16,772 bases of DNA from Flavobacteriales bacterium (lineage in GTDB: Bacteria; Bacteroidota; Bacteroidia; Flavobacteriales_F; PHOS-HE28), in the NCBI GenBank assembly GCA_016717305.1, contig JADKFY010000017.1:1-16772 (forward strand), given 5' to 3'. Positions 8,032-15,942 of the stretch are shown here, one piece after another. Position numbers and translations under genes: made by a program. The notes beneath the pieces were generated by a model. The model was not told the DNA's origin, made no database searches, and saw only the letters and a list, made by a program, of their open reading frames with translations. Positions within the stretch are counted from its first letter, which is position 1, and every line of letters begins with the position of its first letter.

Positions 8032-8325
8032 ATGAACAAGTACGCCATCCTAGCCCGCCTCGAAGCTAAAGCCGAAAAGAAGCCGAGCTCGAAGCCTTTC
8101 TCAAAAGCGCGCTGCCATTAGCACAAGCCAGAAACAGGCACCAACCTATGGTTCGCCCTGAAGATCGGCCCCAGCACCTTTGGCATCTTCGACACCTTCA
8201 GCGATGAAGCCGGTCGCAAGGCCCACTTGGACGGCCCCATTGCCGCAGCACTGATGGCGAAAGCCGACGAATTGCTCTCCACGCCACCCACTTTGGAAAT
8301 GGTGGATGTGCTGGCCGAGAAGTGA
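8032..8325 (+). CDS. Antibiotic-biosynthesis-monooxygenase (ABM)-type small protein (two frameshifts)
   Basis: This belongs to the dimeric alpha+beta barrel ABM/quinol-monooxygenase-like proteins; members act on quinones or other aromatics, but many have no known substrate. From ATG 8032 the frame reads MNKYAILARLEAKA. One missing base at about 8073 restores GKEAELEAFLKSALPLAQA, and one extra base at about 8128 restores ETGTNLWFALKIGPS. The rest is in frame: STFGIFDTFSDEAGRKAHLD, then AAALMAKADELLSTPP, ending VDVLAEK. The restored length is about 97 residues, the family norm, and the typical order strand, helix, W-F strand, F-D-x-F strand, A-x-x-AH motif is present. It lies between a hypothetical gene and a terminator-like hairpin. 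Family assignment good, substrate unknown. Confidence 0.82.
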
Positions 8326-8358
8326 GTTGCACCACCGCGTACTAATTTCGCACCCGTT

Positions 8359-8405
8359 CCCGAACCCGATGCCCGGAATCCCCGGCACCGGGTTTCGGGC
8401 ATTTT
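8359..8405 (+). terminator. GC-rich hairpin with short T run (likely rho-independent terminator)
   Basis: ATGCCCG (8369-8375) pairs with CGGGCAT (8396-8402), extendable inward by a G-T and two A-T pairs, and is followed by TTT (8403-8405). A competing stem can form between CCCGAACCCG (8359-8368) and CGGGTTTCGGG (8389-8399). It lies 34 bases after the ABM stop and 8 bases before the next ATG, so it may end the ABM transcript or control the next gene. Confidence 0.6.
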
Positions 8406-8412
8406 GGCGTCC

Positions 8413-8709
8413 ATGAAAACGAATATTCGGGCTACCTACAAACGCAGACTGATGCATCTGCGAGAACTGGTCAACGATCATGATCCAATTGGACTGATCG
8501 CTGGTGGTGCTCCTCTTGATGAGTACGACATGGAATCAAGCTCTATGCTGCCACGCATTTCTCCTGGTCAAAGCGTTGATGAGATCCATGACTTGGTCTA
8601 CGATGTCTTCACCAAGTATTTCGGTACAGATGGAGTGTCCGGAACTCGAATTGCATACACGCTGATCGCTCAAGACATCCACGATTGGATCAACTCCACA
8701 GAATTCTAG
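8413..8709 (+). CDS. Small protein resembling DUF1871
   Basis: A soluble protein of 98 residues from ATG 8413, or 85 from ATG 8452. The segment LRELVNDHDPIGLIAGG followed by PLDEYDMESSSMLPRI, and later IHDLVYDVFTKYFG, recalls the DUF1871 pattern (W/H-DPIG, DEYD, a C-terminal V-x-x-x-F helix), a family of small proteins without a known function. I judge this from memory of the motif, so it is moderate. The proximal ATG sits only 8 bases beyond a strong hairpin, which makes the internal start plausible and suggests hairpin-dependent control. Its stop is nine bases before the mfd ATG, so the two are probably co-transcribed. Confidence 0.65.
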   Translation: MKTNIRATYKRRLMHLRELVNDHDPIGLIAGGAPLDEYDMESSSMLPRISPGQSVDEIHDLVYDVFTKYFGTDGVSGTRIAYTLIAQDIHDWINSTEF

Positions 8710-8718
8710 CTGTACAGC

Positions 8719-11700
8719 ATGTCCTTGACCTCCCTACCTGACCTTCTATCCCTCTACCGTAAAGACACCCGCGTTGCGCAGATCGCCGATGCACTGAAGC
8801 CGGATTCCGCACGCGTGCAGATCGCTGGTATTATCGGTTCCTCGCAAGCGCTCATCGCGGCATCGGTGATCGACCGCATGAAGGGCGTGCATGTCTTCGT
8901 CCTCACCGACAAGGAAGAGGCGGCCTACTTCATCAACGACTTGGAAGCATTGCGCGGTACCGACAAGGATGCGCGCAACGCGAAAAAGGCTGAGGACATG
9001 CTCTTCTATCCGGCACCGTCGCGATCACCATACGATCCGGATGGCCATCATGACGGAGAGCGCGTGAGCCGGACCGAGGTGCTGGAAGTGCTGATGAAGA
9101 AGCCGGAGCACTTGGTAATCGTCACATACCCTGATGCGCTGGTCCCGCTCGTTGTCAGTAAAGAGGCGATGCAGAAGAACACGCTTTCGATCAAGCGCAA
9201 CGAAGAACTGCCGATAGATACGCTGGAGGAATGGTTGCACGAGACCGGTTTCACGCGCGTTGAATTCGTGTACGAACCGGGGCAGTTCAGTGTGCGCGGC
9301 GGCATTGTGGACATCTTCAGTTATGGTAGCGACAAGCCCTACCGCATCGAACTTTATGGCGACACTGTTGAAAGCGTTCGTCGTTTCGATCCACAGGACC
9401 AACTTACCGTGGAGCGCCTTGCGGAAGCCGTGATCGTACCCGATCTGCAGGATGAGGATGCTGCACGCCAGCAACTCTTCTTCGCGCAATTACCCGAGAA
9501 TGCGACGATCTGGATGCGCGACATGCAAGCGATCGGTGATGCCGCCGCGAAGCAATTGAAGTTGCTCAATGAGACTTATGATCGCCTTCCCGAAAAGGAG
9601 AAGCATGCACTCCCGAGTGAATTGCTCGCAACGGACACTGCGTTGATCAAAGGATTGCTTGGGTTCCGGAAAGTGTTCTGGGCGAATGCGGTTCAACACA
9701 AAGGCACGGGGGACAACGAGAATTTTTCAACCGCAACGGCGCAACGACGCGACGATAACGCGACGCAAGAAAAGCACGTGCAGGTTATGGTGGATCTCCA
9801 ACTGCGTCCGCAGCCAACATTCGCGAAGGAATTCAAAGTGCTGAGCGGTGATCTTCACAACAAACAGAACGCGGGCTACACCAATTTGATCGCGTGCAGC
9901 AACGCCAAGCAGAGCGAACGGCTGTACACGATCTTCAACGACATGGAGCATGAGGTGGCCTTCACGCCGCTGGTGCTTGACCTGCATGAAGGGTTCATCG
10001 ACCCCGAGTTGAAACTGGTGCTGTACACCGACCACCAGATCTTCGAACGTTACCACCGTTTCCGGCTGAAGGAAGGTTTCCGCAAGAACTCGCAGGCACT
10101 CACGTTGAAGGAACTCACCCAACTGAAACCCGGCGACCTTGTTGTACACATCGATCATGGTGTTGGCGTGTTCAGCGGGTTGGAAAAGATCGATGCCGGA
10201 GGTTCCATCCAAGAGGCGATACGCTTGATCTACCGCGATAACGACATCCTGTACGTGGGCATCCACAGCCTGCACCGCGTGAGCAAATTCAGTGGTGAAG
10301 AAAGTGGAGCAGCCCCGAAAGTGAGCAAGCTGGGAAGTCCTGCTTGGAAGAACTTGAAGGAGAAAACGAAAGCGAAAGTGAAGGCATTGGCTTTCGACCT
10401 GATCAAGCTTTACGCCCAACGCCAGAGCAAGCCGGGCTTCGCATTTCTGCCGCATAACTACCTGCAACACGAACTGGAAGCGTCGTTCATTTATGAGTAC
10501 ACGCCTGACAGGAAAAGGCCACCATGGAAAAGGCCACGCCCATGGATCGGCTGGTATGCGGCGATGTCGGCTTCGGCAAGACGGAAGTCGCGATCCGCGC
10601 GGCGTTCAAAGCGGTGTGCGATAGCAAGCAGGTGGCGGTGCTGGTGCCGACGACGATCCTCGCTTTGCAACATTCCAAGTCGTTCAAAGAACGCATGAAG
10701 GGCCTACCCGTTCGTGTGGATTACATCAATCGCTTCCGCAGCAGCGCCGAACAAAAACAGATCCTTGTGGACCTGAAGGAAGGGAAGATCGACATCCTGA
10801 TCGGTACGCACCGTTTGGTGAGCAAGGATGTTGTGTATAAAGATCTCGGCTTGTTGATCATTGACGAAGAACAGAAGTTCGGCGTGAATGTAAAGGACAA
10901 GTTGAAGACGTTGCGCGCCACCGTCGACACGCTCACGCTCACGGCCACACCGATCCCGCGCACCTTGCAGTTCAGCCTCATGGGCGCCCGCGATCTCAGC
11001 ATCATCAGCACGCCGCCGCCGAACCGGTATCCGGTTTCGACCATGCTGCAACCCTATGATGAAGTAGTGATGCGGCGCGATCGAATACGAGCTTTCACGC
11101 GGTGGCCAAGTGTATTTCATCCACGACAAGGTGAAGAACATCACCTTCATCGCCGACATGATCGCAAGCTGGTTCCGGGTGCGCGCGTTGGTGTTGGGCA
11201 TGGCCAGCTCGAAGGCCACAAGCTGGAAGAAGTGATGATGGATTTCATTGAAGGCAACACCGATGTGCTCGTTTGTACCACCATCGTGGAGAACGGCCTG
11301 GACATCCCGAATGCGAACACGATCCTCGTGAACGAAGCACAGAATTTCGGACTGAGCGATCTGCACCAATTGCGCGGACGCGTAGGTCGCAGCAACAAGA
11401 AAGCGTACTGCTATCTGCTTGCTCCAAGTCCGCACCTACTGCCGGACCTTTCGCGCAAACGCCTGCAAGCGATCGAACAATTCAGCGACCTCGGCAGCGG
11501 CATCCACATCGCCATGAAGGACCTCGACATCCGTGGTGCAGGCGATCTGCTCGGCGCGGAACAGAGCGGCTTCATCAACGACATCGGTTTCGAGACCTAC
11601 CACAAGATCCTCGAAGAAGCGGTGCGCGAATTGAAGAACGAACACTTCAAGGAACTCTTCGAAGACAGGCAATTGGCGCGTGGATCAAGTAGGGACCAAA

Positions 11701-12167
11701 GCGATGATTGCATCATTGAGACCGACCTGACGATGCTGATCCCGAACAGCTACGTGAGCGAAACCGCCGAACGCCTCGCACTCTACCGCAAGCTGGACGA
11801 CATCAAGGACGAGAACGAACTCGAAAAATTCACCACGGAAGTTACCGATCGTTTCGGACCGATCCCAGAACAAGTGGAAGAGCTCATGCAAGCGATCCGC
11901 CTTCGTTGGCTTGGTCAACAAATTGGCCTAGAGAAAATGGTCCTGAAGAAAGGCACGCTCATCGGCACCTTCATCGCCGATCAAAAGCATCCGTTCTTCG
12001 CTGGCGATACATTCCACGCAGTGTTGCGTGCGGTGCAGTCGCAGCCACGACGTTTCAAGGTATACGAGAAGGCCGGGACCCTGCGGATCAGTGTGCAGGA
12101 CGTGAAGAATGTGCAGATCGCGAAGGCGGCGTTGGAAGGGGTTGTTGGGGTGACGGAGAGTGTGTAG
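8719..12167 (+). CDS. mfd: Transcription-repair coupling factor Mfd (three disruptions)
   Basis: Mfd displaces RNA polymerase stalled at DNA damage and recruits UvrA. From ATG 8719 the UvrB-homology region is seen first (FYPAPSRSPYDPDGHHDGER, then VYEPGQFSVRGGIVDIFSYG). The RNA-polymerase-interacting domain follows (LKPGDLVVHIDHGVGVFSGL, about residues 470-530). The translocase motifs are MDRLVCGDVGFGKTEVA (Walker A, near 10560), LLIIDEEQKFGV, TLTATPIPRTL, VCTTIVENGLDIPNANTI and HQLRGRVGRSNKKAYCYLL, and the C-terminal D7 domain ends at the TAG at 12165-12167. The frame breaks at about 10508-10523, where about 19 bases seem missing before Walker A, and at about 11077 and 11172, between which VYFIHDKVKNITFIADMI reads in another frame. 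Restored length is about 1,150 residues. An unusual repeat-like insertion lies at 9715-9770. Confidence 0.95.
9715..9770 (+). repeat. CGCAACGR-type repeat inserted in frame within mfd
   Basis: The stretch CCGCAACGGCGCAACGACGC and its continuation is a run of degenerate 8-9 base units (CGCAACGG, CGCAACGA, CGCGACGA, then CGCGACGCA). It encodes a charged low-complexity peptide (NFSTATAQRRDDNATQE) between the conserved KVFWANAV and the LRPQPTFAKEF segment of mfd, where relatives I recall have only a few residues. The frame is kept across it. Origin as a dispersed repeat is inferred. Confidence 0.5.
10511..10537 (+). repeat. 12-base direct repeat at the mfd break
   Basis: GGAAAAGGCCAC occurs at 10511-10522 and again at 10526-10537. 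The first copy codes for the end of the Q-motif region and the second for MEKAT before Walker A. Family comparison suggests about 18 bases plus one frame base are missing between the two copies, so the repeat may have caused a deletion or an assembly slip. Confidence 0.7.
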
Positions 12168-12428
12168 TTCGTGTTAGCGCAGCGACGTTAAAGTGCCAGA
12201 ACTTGTTCGGTTGAACACCTGAACACAGCTCTGTGATACCCCTAATGAAAGGCATGCAACGTCTTACGGTGCCACAATTCAAAACAGCATATAACCAATG
12301 TTCTATTGCACCGCGATGGATGGGCAACATTCCTTTGTCATGTACTTCGTCGTTCAGTCCATCATTGATCGGTGAAGCAGTTCTATCAGCTGATATATCG
12401 CACACCCGTTCACGAAACTCCACATCAC
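12168..12428. other. Intergenic region between mfd and the delta-60 gene
   Basis: These 261 bases show no convincing gene on either strand. They should carry the promoter of the following secreted-protein gene. TTGATC near 12364 followed by TGATATATCG near 12391 is loosely promoter-like for Bacteroidota, but the match to TTG-N19-TAnnTTTG is poor. No terminator with a T run was found after mfd. Confidence 0.4.
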
Positions 12429-13830
12429 ATGATGAATCGAAACTTACTCTCCTTGGCCATCAGTATGATGGTTTCCAGCTCCGCCCTATTCGCCCAGCCA
12501 GGCTCTGTGGATCGGACATTCGACCCCGGTGAAGGACCGAACGCGCGCGTTTTCGTGACCACCCTGCAACCCGATGGCAAAGTGCTGACCGCCGGTGACT
12601 TCACAGAGGTGAGTGGTCAACCCGTAGCGTGCTCGCTGGGCTCAATGCGGATGGAAGTTTGGATGCAGGCTTCAACGCAAACGCAGCCCCTGATGTGTTC
12701 GCCGTGTTCTGCTTCGCGGTACAGCCTGACGGAAAGATCCTGGTGGGTGGGCAGTTCGAATCATTCAACGGGTCCGGCCATAGCATGATCACACGCTTGA
12801 ACGTTGACGGCACCGTGGACCTTTCCTTCAACCCAGGAGCGGGCGCTGATTGGATCGTGAGTACGATCGCCTTGCAACCCGATGGAAAGATCCTCGTTGG
12901 TGGCAACTTCACATCCTTCGACGGAATATCGCGTACAGGCATAACGCGCTTGAACTCGAACGGAAGTCCAGACCCGAGCTTCAACCCAGGCACCGGCCTC
13001 GGAAGTATCGGCATCGCGACAGACATCTCCGCCTTTGCAGTGGAGCCTGATGGTCGTATCATCATAGCCGGTTCATTCAATAGCTACAATGGCACGGACC
13101 GCAACTGCATCGCACGGCTCAATTCCAATGGCGAATTGGACACCAGCTTCGACCCGGGATCAGGTGCGGAATTCGGAAGTATCAACTGTATGGTACGCCA
13201 ACCGGATGGCAACTTGGTGATCGGCGGATCATTCACGGACTTCAATGGAACCGATCAACCTTTCCTTGCTCGGGTAGAAATCCTGGAGCACTCGACCCTA
13301 CTTTCGATGTGGTACCAGTACATCAGGAGGTATACTCGCTATGGCCCTGCAACCGGATGGCCGTATGCTGCTCGGTGGATCGTTCTTTGACTACAATGAA
13401 CTACAGGCGCAAGATGTGGCACGCGTGAACAACGATGGGTCGCTGGACCTTAATTGGAGCACAGGACCGGAGCTTTCGGTCTTGACAATGGGGTGTACGA
13501 CATGGCCCTTCAACCTGATGGTTCGCTCATCATCGGTGGTGAATTCACTGGCTTCAATGGCACCACGAGGAACTATGTGGCAAGGCTCATGGGCGGCACG
13601 GGCACACCGGTTTCAGATATACAGGGTGAATTGCCTTTGCATGTTTGGTTAGATGCCGAGGATCAACTCTTGCGCTTGTCCGCACCGCATCCGGCGAAAT
13701 GTTCGACGTACATGGCCGCGTGGTGACAACCTTCTCGCGCACGAACGCGATCGCACTAGGCCACGTGTGTGCCGGGGTGTTGCTCATGCGCACGGATGCT
13801 GGCGTCGTGCACCGCTTCATTCGACCTTGA
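12429..13830 (+). CDS. Secreted delta-60 repeat (DUF5122) propeller protein (about five frameshifts)
   Basis: A predicted exported seven-bladed propeller. The ATG pair at 12429/12432 begins a signal peptide (NLLSLAISMMVSSSALFAQ), then GSVDRTFDPG opens the repeats. Seven copies of the delta-60 core are visible across the frames: LQPDGKVLTAG, VQPDGKILVGG, LQPDGKILVGG, VEPDGRIIIAG, RQPDGNLVIGG, LQPDGRMLLGG and LQPDGSLIIGG, most followed by a G-F-x-x-x-N-G and a RLN-DGSLD-x-F unit. Frames change at about 12620, 13280, 13340, 13470 and 13665. The tail (SGEMFDVHGRVVTTF, then GVLLMRTDAGVVHRFIRP) resembles a degenerate type A T9SS sorting domain, but the usual LYPNP opening is not seen. The upstream residues from 12372 are out of family and belong to the leader. 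Ligand or role is unknown. Confidence 0.85.
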
Positions 13831-13929
13831 TCAGCGACCGACCAGATCCTTGTTTGGGTCGGACGGATCAAACGAGATCCATCAATTAAGGCATATGGAT
13901 GCTGATCATCTCCGGACCACACGACCTCC

Positions 13930-15034
13930 TTACGGCACGAACACGCGCTGAACGAACGCACCGCTCTTATGGAACACCCGCAACACCATTACGCCTTGCG
14001 CGACATCGACAGGAATGTGATTCATCGCATTCCCGCAGTTGACCCTACCAACACGTGCACCGCGCGCATCAATAAAGTTCGTAGCGCGGACGTTCGAGTT
14101 CACTGGTGCGCGATCCACCAGAATAGTGTGATCGATCACACGTACAATGGCATCCGCAGTGTGATCGAAGCGATCCCAGTACCGATCTCCCACGACGATC
14201 CCGGTCGGCACCGGGCGTAATATTCCGACGGGTTACTACTCGCAGCAAGTAACTGCTGCCTGGTGATAGTTCCAGCCGGGATGCGTGCACGGAATGGTTC
14301 CAGAAGCGGATGCTGTTCACCGTTCCGATCACCGTTGCATTTGAAAAATCACCGTTCTTATCGGAGCTCTCCACCGAGAAGTCCGTTGCGGCATTAGGCT
14401 CTCCACTGGTGTTATATCCTACGTTCGGGTCGAAGCTCGTACTTGCATTCACGAAAGCAATGACTCATCCGGCGTTGCGTGTATACATTGTGGATCGCCC
14501 AGATCATCGAACCACTATCCCCGTTCGCGCCCCATGCGGCCGCGCCAACCCAATTCGGATAGGTATCGAACATCGGCAACTTGCCTTGTTCAACGTGCAT
14601 CAATGCAGTGACCTTTGCTCGATCACCGGAAGCAGGTGAGGCTTTGTACCAGCCGATCAAACTGTCCGGTCGTGAACCGCACACGGTGTTCCATTCCGCA
14701 GTAACCAAGTCGGAAAAGACGTAGCTGTTCGCAATGGTGAATCCAGCATGTACCCGACCGTTGGTCAATAACCTGGTCGCTGCTCCAACGGCAGAGGTCA
14801 CCGTGTGCGGCAAGTTGAGGGAATACGAACCTGTATGTGCATCGGTGCTTCGCCAGCAGAGTTGTGGTGCGAATGTATCATCAGCCCACCACCATCGCTG
14901 GTCTTTCACCGAACTCCATTCCACGGCCTCGGTGGCGATCCCACGACGGTCCATGATTCATAGCTGGCATTTTCCCAACTGCGGTTGGGCGAAAGGAACG
15001 TCGTCAAGAGAAGAGATGTGGAAGAGTATGGCAT
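13930..15034 (-). CDS. Secreted PCMD-like protein with probable T9SS sorting domain (three or more frameshifts)
   Basis: A predicted exported protein, convergent with the delta-60 gene. The proposed ATG at 15034 gives a short hydrophobic leader (MPYSSTSLLLTTFLS); ATG 15067 in the same frame is an alternative. Next is WENASYESWTVVG, then after a shift near 14920 TEAVEWSSVKDQRWWW, CWRSTDAHTGSYSLNL and RPDSLIGWYKASPASGDRA. That order (gift-like E-W opening, S-T-DAH-x-GSYS, RPDSL-x-G-YK) is what I recall from carbohydrate-metabolism-type (PCMD-like) jelly-roll modules of Bacteroidota secreted proteins. After a shift near 14465 a fibronectin-like piece follows (LELSPGSSYLLRVVTR). After another near 14225 comes a sorting-domain-like end (NFIDARGARVGR, then GVMVLRVFHKSGAFVQRVFV). 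Module naming is moderate; export is likely. Confidence 0.65.
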
Positions 15035-15094
15035 ATACGCAGTGTACTTGGTCAAGGGCAAATTCATTGCAGTAGCCGCTACCTTTCGCGGGCC

Positions 15095-15812
15095 ATGTCG
15101 GAAAAAGACCCAAGCACATCGATTTGCGCTTCTCGCCGGACACGTTCCCGCTGGCGTGAGCCCAGAACGCGATCAGCATTGCTCGCGGGAATTCATCGGC
15201 TTTCGGAAATTGCACTTGTTGGCCGTGCGTTGCGCCCTTCGGAAGCGCACGGTTCAAGGAAGATCATCCTTATTACGAGGCAGCCCGGGACCTTGCACGT
15301 CGGGTGGGCCGTGTGGGGTTCACGGTCATGACCGGCGGCGGACCCGGCATCATGGAAGCCGCAACCGGGGTGCGAAGGATGTGGGCCACTAGCGTTGGTT
15401 GCAACATCGTGTTGCCGCATGAGCAATACGCGAATCCGTATTTGACGTCAGCCTCACCTTTGAACGCTTCTTCATTCGCAAGGTCCTGCTACTGAAGTAC
15501 AGCATTTGTCTCGTGGTGTTGCCGGGCGGTGCTGGTACATTGATGAAAGCTGAAACCGTAACATCGATCCAAAAACAGGCAAGGTGAAGAACTTTCCGAT
15601 CCTGCTTTTATGGCAAGGATTATCAGCACCCATGCTGGAGCAGACGACCGCACGATCGTTGAAGGAACGATCGGCGAAGAGGAATCTGAAATTGTCCTCG
15701 TGGGGGGGATTCCGTGGAAGAGGCAACGACGCTCCTACAAGATCGATTGGTGGTGATGTGGCAAGAAGCGCAACGGCGGAAGGACCATCCCAAGTGGTGG
15801 TTCCTGATGTGA
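15095..15812 (+). CDS. LOG-family protein (lysine-decarboxylase-like phosphoribohydrolase fold, many frameshifts)
   Basis: LOG proteins are Rossmann-fold enzymes that cleave nucleoside 5'-monophosphates to base and ribose-5-phosphate; bacterial members are often annotated TIGR00730. Recognisable pieces in order: REFIGFRKLH, FGSARFKEDHPYYEAARDLA, GFTVMTGGGPGIMEAA, NRGAKDVG (other frame), TSVGCNIVLPHEQYANPY, LTFERFFIRKVLLLKYSICL, VVLPGGAGTLDE (the PGGxGTxxE motif, with one restored base), KNFPILL, then IVEGTIGEEESEIVLV and DSVEEATTLLQDRL. The family stop is the TGA at 15810-15812; a longer frame to 15832 is an artefact of a shift. At least seven shifts are needed, so the exact sequence is unreliable. 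ATG 15095 is the only start seen, 60 bases from the divergent secreted-protein ATG. The first about 30 residues do not match the family well. Confidence 0.85.
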
Positions 15813-15942
15813 TCGTGTTGGTAACACGTTAACCTTTCACCCCCGCCTACGCCATAACCGAGCCTTAACATCACGGCAAGGGCCAGGATCAGGCCGAATG
15901 GACTTTGTAACGGGAAAGGAACAAATTCCATTTCCTGTTGCC

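Noticed and set aside
9727..10470. A 247-codon open frame on the minus strand opposite mfd
   Set aside because: It lies entirely antisense to well-conserved Mfd coding sequence, shows no recognisable domain and has a histidine/glutamine/valine-rich composition typical of a shadow of plus-strand codons.
10704..11435. A 243-codon open frame on the minus strand opposite the Mfd motor domain
   Set aside because: It is antisense to the helicase motifs and crosses the two mfd frameshifts; no family pattern and no start context.
12372..12428. Earlier in-frame start for the delta-60 protein at 12372
   Set aside because: The extra 19 residues would precede a clean signal peptide beginning at 12429, which is the natural start.
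13838..13862. Hairpin CCGACC / GGTCGG between the convergent genes as a bidirectional terminator
   Set aside because: The stem is only six pairs with a 13-base loop and no T run on either side, so it is too weak to annotate.
15813..15832. Extension of the LOG gene to the TAA at 15830-15832
   Set aside because: That frame lacks the family C-terminus; the frame carrying DSVEEATTLLQDRL stops at 15810-15812.
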